Source: Acestrorhynchus altus
Lineage: Eukaryota; Chordata; Actinopteri; Characiformes; Acestrorhynchidae
NCBI GenBank assembly: GCA_034509495.1
Contig: CM067507.1
Location: 20,570,121-20,634,120 of the forward strand
Direction of reading: 5' to 3'
DNA length: 64,000 nucleotides
Positions 25,350-39,700 of the stretch are shown here, one piece after another. The notes under the pieces were generated by a model. The model saw only the letters and a list, made by a program, of their open reading frames with translations. It ran no database searches and was not told the origin of the DNA. Within the stretch, counting starts at the first letter, position 1, and every line of letters begins with the position of its first letter. The translations under genes and the position numbers were made by a program.

Positions 25350-28300
25350 TCCATATCCATTTGGCTTCTCAACATTTCTCAATATGTGTGGGGTTGTGAC
25401 TCAATGTGTCCACAGACTAAGAAGACGCCACAGAATAAACACACTCATAGTCCCTGTGGATTGTGGATTCCAGCAGCATCACTGAGGTAGCTGACTGATG
25501 TTGGGGTCATTCCTTTACATGAATCATTTGTTTTAACATGTCAGAGAGACATATGGTCTCGTGGTAGTTGAGAGATTTGGTCACTAGGTGCATTTATTGT
25601 CAGTGTATGATTGACAGAGGGGTATTAGAGGAGTGACAGCCTAAACAGCTGAACATCCTGTCAGGCAATAGCCCAGGCCTGCGGAGACGTGCCCACAAAC
25701 CCCTGTGGAGAAAATAAAATTACATGTTGCCTGAAAGTGTGTAAGTGATGACTGTCTGAAATCTGTGGTGTCCTTTCCCGTCAGCTTTTTCCTAATAGCT
25801 TGACTGGAGGGAATGCCCCACTCAATGCAGTCAGGTGATGTATTTTCTATAGTATGCTGAGAAATAGTGCACCTTAAGGCATAACTTTTGCCATTTGTAA
25901 CATGCGAGTTTTTCATGAAGGCGTATATTTGCAACCCTACGGCTACGTTCACACAGCAGGTAAAGTGGCCCAGGCCTGATTTTCTCACTGAATCTTTTTT
26001 ATTCTATGTAATGTGACTTACATTCATATGAACAGTGTGCTCTACTAAACTCATGCATTAAAGCTCTGTTCCCTGAGTTTCAGTTATGTTCACACAAAAC
26101 TTTCACTAAAATTTGACATTTTAGTTACACAGTGAAGCAGTTACAGGTGCCTTGTATCACCTTAAATTGTGTTTTCATCAAGTGTGCAAGCTAGAGAATG
26201 AACAGCTAATTTGGCCTTTTTTTTTTTTTTTTTAAATTCCACCTGTTATAGAATAAGTGTTGGCTCCTTTGGCTACCTACCTTAACTAGTGAAAGTTCAA
26301 ATCAAGTGCTACAGCTTGGTTTCTTACTGTTGTAGTTATTCCCCCTTAAATTCTACATCTACACTGTTAATTGTGTTCATATTCACATGAAACACATTCA
26401 GTTCTTTAATGCAGTAACCTCTCTGAGAACCATTCTACAGACTGTATACAAATGTGATGGGGATCATACACCTCCTATATCAGTTTAATACAAGGTGATG
26501 GTTATCCAGAAACAGTATATGGATATGATGTTGATCACATTCCTTCTATTGCTGTCTGGATGTAGGATGAGTTTTATTAGTGATTGCTACTGTGCTTAAA
26601 AGAGGGGACTTCCTCCACTTCCAGACACCCATTGCTATGTGGTTCAGAAACGGCACCAATGAATGGAGATACTACATCCCTGAAGTGTTGTCCTACTGTT
26701 CCTCTACAGCTTTTTTGCTTCAGTAATGCAATGTCTGTTTTGCTACTAAAAACATGGCAGATTCTGATTTGTGATGGTTAACAGTAAGCCAGGCCTTTTC
26801 TTAAGACGGACTGGATAGCGTCACAAAATGGAACACACCCAGAGGTCTCTCTGCATGACTGGGGGCCCTCAAAGTGATTATGGCAGGAAGTTCAAGCCTT
26901 GGTTATTTCCAGTTACTGGAGCATGGTGAGAATAAAAGTCCATAAGGATTTCAGCTCTTGGCTTCAGGCTTCAGGCTAGAGCAGGGGTCTGCAACCCGCG
27001 GCACTGCAGCCGAAGTGTATTTTATTTGTGTTTGTTTGTTGTTGTTTTTTTTTTTATTTTAGTTGGAAGATTGGAAGATTAGGGTGATCTTCAAATAATA
27101 ATAAAATATAAGTTTATTTTAATTTTTTGTTGCTCAAAATAAGTGTAACGCTCACGGAAGCCAGTTTACCCGCCAAAACGGGGCAGGTGTAAGTCAATCT
27201 GATCTGGAGCTGGAGCTGGGACTGGATTTGGCTGACGCAGCTGACAAATACACTTGGTTGTCCCAATTCAAATGCTTGACAGAGGATCTTGAAGATGTTG
27301 CCTGTCAGAAGGCCACTCTTGTTCAGAATCACAAATGGAGTGATCTTGAGGACCTTCCAGGACAAACTCATGTTTGAAACATGGAAGACCATTCCCGACA
27401 CCTACATAAACATGAAGAAATATGCATTTGGAGTCCTGTTGATCTTCAGATCCACATCTGTATGTGAGCAGCTGTTCTCCACCATGAACTATGTTAAAAA
27501 CAAACCCCGCTCACAGACACAGCTTACAGTCCTGTAAAGGTGAAAGTGACTACAGGTTGAGGAGCAGACGTCCCATTAACCAGGTCAAATAAATATTTAT
27601 GCAGATATTAAGCAAATATTTATTTTTCATTGTTTAGTGACTTAGTGCCTTTTCCCAGTTTTTTTTGGGTTTTTTTCAAATCCAAAGGCAATATAAGGAA
27701 GAGAGCTCACGGCATTCTTTTGCTTTTGTTTGCTACATGGATAATTAAAGTTTAGCTTTTTAATTCCTTCAAAAGAGGCCTCCAACTCGACATGTTACTT
27801 TTAATTTTTTATTATTTTTTCAAGAATTCAAAATGTGTTCATTTACATAAATATAATGTAATCATCTCTGTAGCATGTCATGAATTTCATAAGCAACACT
27901 AGTTGTTTATACAAAATGTAAAGGTAAGAAAAGCAATATATACAATGTTCTCTTCGTTTTAGATGTCAAAAAGTATTTGCGGCTCCCATTGTTTTATTTT
28001 CCATGGAAACCGGGTCCAAATGGCTCTTTGGGTGTTAAAGGTTGCCGACCCATGAGCTAGAGGCGAACAAGGTAGGGTGAAGGCTTACAGTGAGGCTTCT
28101 CATTCAACTTCCAAACACAGATCTACAGCAACAGAAATGGCCTCTCACTCCGGATGGTGACATGGGCAGCCACCCTGTCACCCATGGTTACTTCCCATGG
28201 CTCTGGTATTTCCACAGAATCTCAAGGGAGGTGTGTGGGGGCAGTAGGGGCAAAGGGGGGTGAGGAATGAGCCAGTACAAGTGAGTGACTAACCGGATGA

Positions 28301-31300
28301 GAGAGACTCTGTTGTGCTGTGAAAAAGTTCGACAGCTCTGACCATGATGATCGCAGACCATGATGAGGTGGAACGCACTCCTAAACATTTAGCATCCAGG
28401 CCAACTTTGTGAGATTTCCAGCCAAACTGTACATTCATCCACATAGCAACAGTGAATCACACTGACCATGGCAGCTGAATTCCACCAGAAGGGTCTCATT
28501 AACAGTCTGACCACAAATACGTATTTGTTTTCCTGTGCAGCGATGAATACTTCATGTTGTCTATGGCAAAATGGATTTTGTAACTCCTAGAGATGAAACA
28601 CAAGCACAGTCATACCCGGCACAAGAATTTCAGTGTGGTCTAATTGAGGGAATAAGAATGAAGATTGTAATGATGGCCTCAGGCAGGCCTGTGCTTTTTG
28701 GGACCGGGTCAAGCCATTATTGTCTCATATAAAGAACATGATGTCCTCAAATACACTTAAGCTGTATTTAATTGGATGGGATCAATATATTGGTTTATAA
28801 TATATGGTATCTGATAAAAGTTTGGATTTGTAAACGTTCTGTGTTCATGTAATCAATCATATAAGAGCCAAAAGTAAATTAATTGGTGAAAACTGTACAG
28901 TTGAAACAAGGCTTTTGTACACTTTGGGCCATTTCTAACCTGGATACAAGTAGAGATTTGTTTTGGCATGGAGCAAAGTAGGTTCCGTATGGCATCCTGT
29001 AGCACATTTGACCTCCAGATGTTGCAGCCGGGCTTGTAGTTTCTGTATACTCAGGCTACTAAAGTTGGTGCCCCATCTGGTCCCATAAATGTACTGATTG
29101 CTGAAACATCTTTTGACTGGGCTGGCCAAAGATGTGTTGCAGTCTTGCAGAGACCTTTCTGGGAAACCCCTGCTCCGTTTGTAGAAGCATTATCCTGCTG
29201 AAAATTGCCAGTTGGAGGCAACACATTGCATACAGGTTGTTCAGCACGTATCACTGAGCTGTTGGTGTCCCGCATATCACTACTACAGGTGACCAGTTAT
29301 CTTATGCAATGGCTCCACAAATCATCACACTAGGGGCAGGGTGTCATTCCACAGCACATACTAGATTTAAAGGCTCTTCATGAGGCCTCCATGCTTGAAC
29401 CCAACCATCATCAGATCTCAGGCAGAACCTGAATTCATCACTAAAGATGAAATGGTTCCAGGATGTAGGCATTCAGGTTTTTCTGAACACACCACAGTGG
29501 CTTGCTCAGAACAACCTAGATGGTGGGCTATTTGTCAAAATGACCATTCTGCTTCTCTTAGTCCAATGATGTGCCTTCTATTAAAGTCTGTCAACTACTC
29601 CAAAGTACGGTAGTCACTGAGAGTCTGAGAGGCAGCGGGAGAAGCACTCTTACATGCTCTTATACCAAGACCCAGTGTCTAATCAGAACACACCTGTAAT
29701 TATTTACACCAGCCAGCAATTCTATCAGTGTAGCTCTACTCTATCTACTGTATAAATTCATGTTGACTGATAATACTAAGGTTTTTAGCTCCTTTCGAAT
29801 CAGTTTTGATATTGTCAGCACAACCATTATTAACACTCTCACTGTCGTCTGCTGGTGCCAAAAACTGCTGGTCGTTCCAGACTTGTAAAGAGATTATGGT
29901 GTCATGCTAATGATCATGGTTGAACATGTTTTTCTGGAGCTCCCCGTTGTTCACCTCCTCCTGAACCTATAATTAACAGATCCGCTGAGTAATTAGTGTT
30001 TTAATTGAACTGAAGCCTAAAACCCCCTAGTGTGTGACCAACAGTGGAGAATTTGGCAGACTCTCTCTCCACCTAAGCCTCAGCTGTTTCGCCCACGCTG
30101 ACCAGCCGTTCCCACTAAAATTGTGGGTGGAAACAAGTACTGTCTGGAAATGACTAACGGTGTGTATTTTGCACCACACTGCTTATTGTCGGTGCTCTGT
30201 TTTGTAGGAGATATGCGTTGAACCGAAAACACACTCCTTTCAGTGTGATACACACCACAATATGATATTTAGAGATTCTTGTAATAAGTTTGATTGATTA
30301 TAGAGTGTTTACAACAGTCCAGTTGAAGCCTTGATATAGATTAATAGTGTTTTCTCTAAAGATTAATACCTCTAGCATTTTTCCAGAGGCACTTGAATTC
30401 CCAGAACCGTACACATTTTTACACCTTATGGAATATTCTGTAATTCCACAAACATGTATAAATTAAGAGGGAAAAACATTATAGTCTGAACTTTTCTTTC
30501 TGTTCTGTTGCAGGTGATGGGTGTGGGCACACTGTTCTGAGTGCCAGGAGTGGTACAGTTGCCTCACGGAATTACCCCGGCACCTACCCCAACCACACAC
30601 ACTGTGAATGGAGCCTGAGGGTGCCACAAGGCCAGACTATACGTCTGACCTTCGGCGACTTTGACCTGGAGTGGAGCCAGGACTGCGGGGCTGGCTCACT
30701 CACTGTTACAGACAAAAGCGGAGTAATCAGACTTGGTAAGTGCATTTTCTCTCCTGAAAGACAACTGTGCACTCAATACAACAGACATTGCAGGAATTTA
30801 AATGGAAACAAACAATCTGAAATTCTCCCAACAATTAAAGTGATTTTAGAAAACTCTTGTTTAACAGCTCAGTAGAACTGTGATCAATGATCCATCATAA
30901 CATTAAAACCACTGAGAGCTGAAATCAGTGAAGCTGACATTGTGGATGCAGTGGTTAGTACAGTGAGTTTACGTTGTTGATGTGTTAAAAGCTAAAACGA
31001 TTATATATAAGAACCCAAAACACTTTGACAAGAACCATTATGGTTAGGTCAGAATATCTCAGAAACATCTGGTAGGTCTTATGGGGTGCTCCTTGTATGC
31101 AGTGGTCAGTACCTATCAAAAGCGCTCCAAGGAAGGAGAACCAGTGAACTTACAACAGGGTTTTGGGCCCAAGGCTCACTGACACTCACGGAGGCTTAAA
31201 GCAGGGGTGGGGAACTCCAGTCTTGGAGGGCCGGATTCCTGCACAGATTTGTGCTCTTGCCACCCAAATACACCAGATTCAAATTACCTGTTAATTATCA

Positions 31301-32074
31301 GGAGCCCTTTGTCTGCCAGAGCGGAAAAATCAGCAAAATGTGCTGGCCTCAATTATCTACCCCTGACTTAAATGATCTGCTGCTCACGACTTGGTGCCAC
31401 AGGAGACTTGTAAAGGTGCAACACTGTGTTCAAAGGTTTGAGTGGTCTTGTATATTAATTATTTAGGCTAAAGACCCTCATTATATTAGGTCCTCATGCT
31501 GTGGGAAGAGTCTAAAGAGTAAAGTGCAGACTGTTCAGTGCCTCCAGTGCAGTTCTCTGTAGTTACCTCGCTCATTATGTTGTTGTTATTGGCAAATTCC
31601 AGAGGCTCTACCTCACACTGTTCAGCAGCCCCAGCCAAGCCATGTGCCCACAGAAGCACTCTGCATACCTCTCAGCAGAGCAGTTACGTGATAGTGTTTC
31701 TCTTCGCATTCACATACAAACACCAATCTGCACACACTGCACATGCAAGCATGAAGTGACGGGATGTGGTGTGAGACCTTCAGGCTCCCCAGGGGTCTTG
31801 CATCTCTCAGTTGAGTGTATGCGTGCATGTGTTTGTGCGCATAATAGTGTGTGCCATTTTTGGCTCTGTGAGAATGTGTGATTACATGAGTCTAGTTGGG
31901 CCTTAGGCGGTTCTGCTCAGTCTGTTTCTTTGTGCTTCAAGGAACAGAAAGCGTCTATTAGCACAGTTAGCATGTTGGGTAATTTATCACCAGCTTAACC
32001 AAATGTTGCGTGTTCCATATTCCAGAACAGTTTCAAAGCTTTAGGCAACGGAAGTGATTTTACATGTTGCTCTG

Positions 32075-32109
<35 letters not shown>

Positions 32110-35100
32110 CAAAGGTTCTCAACTTTTTCAACCTCACATCCCACCTATTTATAACTAGAGAGCATAACAGCCCATAATACAACAGAACGATTTCTTATTT
32201 TGCACATGCTGACCCTGAAAATGAAAGCCTGATCAGGATGTCAACAGTTCATCTACCTGCACTAGCACATCACATCTCATGTCGTCTGGGTTGTGAATTA
32301 TTTTTTGCAATCTCACGATTCTTTCTACGCTTAAGAAACAATGTCTCTGGTTAACATCTCAGATGCAGTGTCTGAAACTGGTAATGTTAAATTTGCCTTG
32401 ATTTACTTTTGTGAACTGTTGTTATTTGTGCATTTTCATGCTTATAATGTTAATATATTGATCATGATTGATCTCTTGATTTTTATATATACTACACCCT
32501 CCCAGTGTGGACTACTGTCTCCCTCATGAAGACCACAGGCTTGGGGACCACTAGAGAGTGCTTCACTGCCTACTGGTGGTCCCCATCCCACAGGTCAAAA
32601 TACTGTTTCCAAAGCTCTCCTAATGGATGATAAGTGTAAATAACACTAGGCTCCCAACACCTGGTAAATCACTGCTGAAATTGAACACATCCATGCGCTG
32701 GCTGGAGGAAAGGTAGCTGACAAGATGTCAACAATTTGTTTCTAGCTAATAACTCTTTATTGCTGAGGTTATTGTTTTAAAAGTGCATAAAGGCTGGTTC
32801 ATGCACAGAGCTTATGAGTTGGACTCTCTGCTCTGCTCTATGTTCATACATCTTGCGCTGCCATCCCTGGCAACCATGACGCCAGAGTTGGGGTAGCACT
32901 GGACCGTGAAACTTTTCAAGCAAGAAGCTGGAAACTGCTTTTTCCCAAAAGAGGAGCAAAGGGAAAGAGCCCCAGTGTTTATATGTAAATTAATTTTGGG
33001 ATTGCATATATAACTGGTGAAGGTGAAGTGACCAGGAGTTTCCCTTTTCTTCAGAGATCAGCACAGAAAAAGTTAGTTGCTGAATGCATTGATTGCTCTT
33101 TCCAGTTTTATTATCTACATAAATGCAGATGTGTAAGAGCTGTTCCTCTCTTTACTGCCTTTGAAAGTGAAGCTGATTTATGCAGTGCAGAAAAGTTTTC
33201 AGTGCAAAATCTCTGTGGCATAGAGACCCTTCAGTCTTTTTTTCTGAAAACTATACTGTGCAGTCACAGGTTTGAGTTTGCTTGCATGTGTGAAATAAGA
33301 AATTTTCTGTGTTGCATACTGGATTATCTGGGATATGCATTTGTAATACATGTAATGTGTGTGTGTGTGTGTGTGTTTTGTACAGGACCTCTGTGTGGGC
33401 AGCTGGCTACCTACCACAGAAATGTATCTGTGAACAGTAGTGAAGTCACTGTACGCTTTGTGTCTGGCACACATCGCTCTGGACGAGGGTTCCTGCTGTC
33501 CTACTCAACTAACCAACATCCAGGTATCACCTCCAGCACACTGCACACACATCAACCACTTCCATCTTAAATATTCTGTATAAATGTGCTGTTTCCTTCT
33601 TGCACACCTCCCGTGAAAACCAAACTGGTGCAGTCTCTTTCTGATGGCAAATCATTTACTTTGACAATTTAGGATGGAGACTTCTTCATACATTTTTCCA
33701 TCTGTTCTTTGGTTTTCTTTTCCAAATTGTAATTGGAATGAATTGTTATGAGGTCAGAGATTTTCACTGCTTTTACTACATGGCTTTGACTCTTGCTGAA
33801 TTAGGATGGAGTTATAACTCTGTTAGGAATACTGTAGCAGTGACTGATATTTAAAAAAAAAACATTTGAAGAGTGGAGAGAGTAGATGCTCATGTTGAGT
33901 CATGTACTGCGAGTGAAGTGTTTTGAGATGTCAGAATGACGAATATGTAGAGTTCTGCTCTTCCTGTTTACCACGTCTGCAGATTTAATGATTTTCATGC
34001 ACTATTTTAGCTACCAGTATAACCAAAATCAATGCCAGCAGGCTAAATTTACAGCCATCTATTTTTTGACAATTCCTTGAAGACCAAGCTATTGCACTAT
34101 AGCCATGAAGGAATGTACTCACACTGCTTCTCCCCACATTCAGCCCATTTGTGTTGCGTATTCCACATAATGCCAGAAAGCTTTGGTCAGCTCTGCTCTT
34201 CCATCCACCATCAACTTATAAAATGTCATATAATAAATAATCAATAATTCTCACTTTAATAAAATGTTTAAATATATGTTTAAAGTCCCACTTATGAAAG
34301 AAAATCTTTCGAACTTTTGTCTCCAGCTAATTATTATTCTGATTATTTTCACGATTGATTTTTTTTTTTTTTTTTTTTTTTTTTACTCTGAAAATGCAAA
34401 TGTACACATTGATAACCATCAAGTTTTAATACTATATATATATATATACACTAAAACAAGAATTTTGCCACAACCCTAATACAGTGCATCCAGAAAGTAT
34501 TCACATTTTTGCACAATTTGTTACAGCCTTATTCCAAACTTAAATTCATTTTTAATCACAATTCTACACACAATACCCACAATACATGATGATGAAGTGA
34601 AAAGTTTGCATGAAATTATTGCACATTTATTAAAAATTAAAACACAAAAATATACATAAGCATTCACAGCCTTTATGACACTCAAAATTGAGTTCAGGTG
34701 CATCTTGTTTCCACTGATCATCCTTCAGATGTTTCTACAGCTTGATTGGACCCCTGTGGTAAATTTAGTTGGACATGATTTGGAAAGAGACACACCTGTT
34801 TATATAAGGTCCCATAGAGACATGTCGGAGCACAAACCAAGCCATGAAGTCTAAGGAATTGTCTGTAGACCTAGAGACAGGACTGTATTGGGACACAGGT
34901 CTGGGTAAGTATACGGAAATGTTTCTGCTGCATTGAAGGTCCCAATGAGCAGAGTGGCCTCCTTCATCCATAAATGGAAGAAGTTTGGAACCACCAGGAC
35001 TCCTCATAGAGCTGGATGCCCTGCCAAATTGAAAGAACCCAATGGTCACTCTGACAGAGCTCCAATGTTGCTCTTTGGAGAGAGGAGAACCTTACAGAAA

Positions 35101-36090
35101 GACAACCATTTCTGCAGGACTGCACCAATCAGGCATTTATGGTAGAGTGGCCAGACGGAAGTCACTCCTCAGTAAAAGGCACATGACAGCCCATCTGGAG
35201 TTTGCCAAAAGGTACCTAAAGGACTCCCAGACCATGAGAAACAAAAAGATTGAACTTTTTGCACTGAATGCCAAGAATCATGTCTGGGGGAAACCAGGCG
35301 ATACTCATTGCCAGGACAATACCATTCCTAGAGTGAAGAATGGTGGTGACGGCATCATGCTGTGGGGATTTTCTACAACAGGAACTGGGAGACTAGTCAG
35401 GTTCAAGGGAAAGATGACTGCAGCGATATTCAGAGACATCCTTGATGATTAGCTGCTCCAAAGCGCTCTGAAACTCTGACTAGGACAACAGGAAATACAC
35501 AGCCAAGATGACAAAGGAGTAGCTTTAGAACAACTCTGCGAGTTGTCCAGCAGGAGCCCAAACTTTAACCCGATTGAACATCTCTGGAGCTATCTAAAAA
35601 TTGTTGTGCAGCCCAATTTATGGAGCTTGGGAGGTTCTACAAAGAAGAATGGGAGAAATTTCCCCAAGGGATGCCAAGCTTGTAGCATCATATCTGATAC
35701 ACACACACATGCTACCGGTATAGTAAAAGTTCTAGAACACCTCTTAAACCTGCAGCTTCAAGTTTTCAGTTAAAACTGAGACTTGGTCCAATGTTAGACT
35801 GAGCTTCAAGCAGTCACACAGGCTGACTTTCAGAAATTTCTGATGCTGCTGTGGATTTGAGGCAGTCTTCTTCCAGTAGCAGATCTCTTCAGTTTCTTCA
35901 GTTTCTAAGATTGTCTTGATGGTATATGAAAGTAAGCACATTCTGGCTTTATTTGTAATTTTTTTTAAAAAAAAGAAACCACTCAATCTTTTTTTATAAA
36001 TAGTTATAATGCTCTGTCCGATTATCAAGAGTCTTTTTCTCATCATTATATTAGCACATTGAATTGTAAATTTTTATTGTTTTATTTTTA

Positions 36091-36166
<76 letters not shown>

Positions 36167-36739
36167 TTTTAAATGAAGTGCTTAAATGTCAATTGTAAAA
36201 AAAACGGGGGTATAGATATTCAATAATTTTTAGAGACATACGGTATGGTTGTATCATCCAGTATGGGCTGTGAATCTTTTGACCGGTATTGTACATACAT
36301 GTTAATCAAGAGATCACATCACAGCACGATGACTTTTACATTTGTTTCACTGGTTTACACTCAACCACAACTTTATGACCACCTTCTTGTTTCTACACTC
36401 ACTATTTTTACCAGCTTCACTTACACTTTATAGTTCTATAATTAGACTGCTGTCCAATTGTTTCTCTCCATACCATGTTAGCCATCTTTCACCTTGTTCT
36501 TCAAACTTTAGGACCCCACAGGACCACAGAGCTGGTGTTATGTGGGTGGTGAGTCATTCTTAGCACTGCAGTGACACTGACGAGCTGGTGTATGGCACTG
36601 CTGTGTCTGATCCACTCATACCAACTCAACACAAACGAACACACCACCACATCAGTGTTAGTGCTGAGAATGACTCACCACCCACATAATACCTGCTCTA
36701 TGATGGTACATTTGGTGTAAAACTTTTGACCATTAGTCT

Positions 36740-36770
<31 letters not shown>

Positions 36771-39700
36771 ATTAGTACAATGAGGGTCAAAACCCAGGGT
36801 TAGCCATACTATGGTGCCCCTTAATCAAGGACCAAATAGTGGATGCTTAGTTGAGGTATTGATCACCTTGCGATCAATAACCCAGTGTTCTAATCACTGA
36901 GACGCATCATTACACATAATATTTAAAGTGAATTCATGTGATTTTGAGTGATGTGGACTAACAGTATGTTTTAGCTACTTCACCTTATAAAATAAAAATA
37001 AAAGTCCCAAACACAAAACATATCTTGGCTGTTTTACTATTATTTGGAAAATAATTCAACATGTCTGAGAACATGTCAGAGAACATGTCTGTCTGGGTGG
37101 TATAGCATGCCTCCTCCCTCAAGTCCAGTCTTGATAGAGTTAACAAAATTCGTCACGGTCATTTCCACCTTTTGAAGGATGTATACTCCAAATCCGGTTT
37201 AAGTACAACAAGGACATTCCAGTTGACTGGGGGACTGTAGTGTAAGCAGCAGACTGGGAGTGCTCTTCCTGAAAACTGTTTATTCTCATGTCCCCTATCA
37301 CTTGTGATGTTCTATTCAGCTGGTCAGCATGTGTGAATCCTTAAATAGCTGCCCACTGCACATGGCATAATGGTACAGTGTATTGGAGCAAGGTGTTGTT
37401 TCTTCCAAGGTGTCCTTTGACTTGCTATGTAATTTAAAAAGGACGTATGTGCACATTTCTCTCCTAGGAGGGTGGGGCTTATTAAAAAAAAACCTCTATG
37501 CTGTGATATGAAGGTGTAAAATGTCCACAGTACAGGAGGCACAGACTGTTTGACCATAAAATGATCACCAAGGTGCAGGGAAACAGTGATACGTGTGTCT
37601 TTGTGTGTGTGAGTGGGGCTGGTGTATTGGAATGCAGCTGTGCTGCTTCACTGAGCTAAAGAGTGTTTGCTTGGTAAGCGGTCCAGCAGACTGCCTCTTC
37701 TAAAGGCCTAGAGGCTTGAATAGAGAGTCAGACAGAAAAAGAGATAGGGAGAGGCCCCACAGACTGTCCACACACTGCAGAATGAGCAAGTAACTGTGTG
37801 CCCCCTCCTCCACTGCAGAAATAGTGCCAGCATGGCATATTAACCATTGCATAGCCACGGTGTATACCTCAAATACCTCAGAAGGGCTAGTTTGATGATG
37901 AGTTTGAGGCTTCTTTTCATATGCAATAAAAAAGTTGTCCATACATCCTTTTCCTTGTGGTACAAGTGATGTGGAAGAAGTTCTTTAACCCTATCAAACC
38001 AAATGCCTCTCACTCCAAATATATAAGTATTTAAATTGGTCCAAGAGTCCTTATGCTAAGGTTGTTTAATCTTTAACCTATCAAATGTCTCACAGTCTTT
38101 AAAATAAAGGTTCCTAATGGTGCTTGGCTTTGAACGTTCAGTTCTAGGCTATAATCCCTTTACACTAAAATTAGTTTGTAATGGTTTTTCTTTTTGATGT
38201 TTAAACCAGAATGTTTTCGAGAGTGAAATTGTAGGGATGGTAGATGGTTCATGGATCATGGATATTGCCATCGTGGATATTACCATAGCACGCTATTGGC
38301 AGTAGTGGACAGTGAAGGACCTGTCACATGAAGGATTTGGGAGACCTAAATGGACCATGGAGAGGAAGATCCAACAGCTTGACTGACATTCATGCAGTGA
38401 CCCAACAGCCTCGTTTGCAGACGTTCAGCAAAAGATTGAATTGTTGTTGTGCCAGACGGTCACTCAGAAAGCCAGAGGGCCATCTTCAGTGACAAGTCTC
38501 ACTCTTGTCTTTGTATCCGCATCACCAGACTTCTCCCTGATTTAAAATGTGTGGGGTGCTGTCAACACTTCAATATGAGTGATATTGAAGCTGCGTGGGA
38601 TGTATTATTGCAGGACACCATTAGGAACCTCTACAACTCCATGCTGAGGCCTTGTTTTAAACATGGCAACCTGCTGCCATACTGTGAGAAATATGGTACA
38701 CAAAGCACTTAAGCTTCTACAGAAATTCATAGCACTTCAGAACAGCAGCAGATAAACACAGAAGCTGTGTTGTAAATCAGAAATGGCCTTTCGTAGAGAA
38801 AAGGGTAATGAACTTTACACACTGAAGAATGCTGTAGAGGCGTATGCTGCATTCTCTGATGTGAACACACAGTTTCCTGTTATGTGTTTGCCTGTTTAAG
38901 CTGTGTCAGACTGTCCAGACAGCTCTGTCAGACTACGTCACAGCTTCAGACACAGAGGTCATGCTCTTATTCCCGTATGTGCCTCACAGATTATAAACCA
39001 AGGTCGTATGACCACATACTTGTAGAGCGTGACGGATGAGTGGGCGAGATGCATTTGGTGTATGTAGGAGTCTTGGTTTTTAAACAGATTTCTTCTATCT
39101 GTGTGCAACTAATGGTGCAGCTGTTTTCCTTTCCCAGAGCTCATCTCTTGTCTTCACCGTGGAAGTCACTTCACTTCCCAGCAGATCAGGTAGGAGGCCA
39201 GCATCAGTCAGTGAACATAGTGGATCTGTTTGTCTTTTTTCAGCACTAACATAACAGATTATATGTTATGAGACAGCTGCCCTATAAAGGCATTAGCTAT
39301 GAGTACAATTTCTGACTGTATACCATTTGTTGTTATCTATTGTTCTCCTCTGTCAGTGAAAGTGGACCATCAGAGGACCACCGTTGACCTGATATTATTT
39401 AGGTAGTGGACTATTCTGAACAACATTGATGCCAGTCAATGAGATATAGTCTGAAAATGTAAACCTTTACAGTGTATATTATCAAATAGCTCTTTCTAAT
39501 GAAATGGCAACTGAATTTAACTAAAAGTTACACCATTTGGACATGAATATTGGGACACCTGCTCATTCACTGTTTCTTCTGAAATCAAGGGTATCAGAAA
39601 GGGTCTATCCTGCTTTTGTTGCTGGAGTTTTTCTGCAATTTGTGATTCCATTTAGTGACGAGCAATATTAATGTCAGGATGTATTGGATGGAGCACCATC

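Noticed and set aside
25030..25485. ORFs of Cys-Val or Thr-His repeats
   Set aside because: They are frames through the (AC)43 microsatellite.
33028..33570. 180-codon ORF around DCBLD exon 3
   Set aside because: Only 33386-33523 is supported by splice sites, phase and CUB similarity; the rest is intron read-through.
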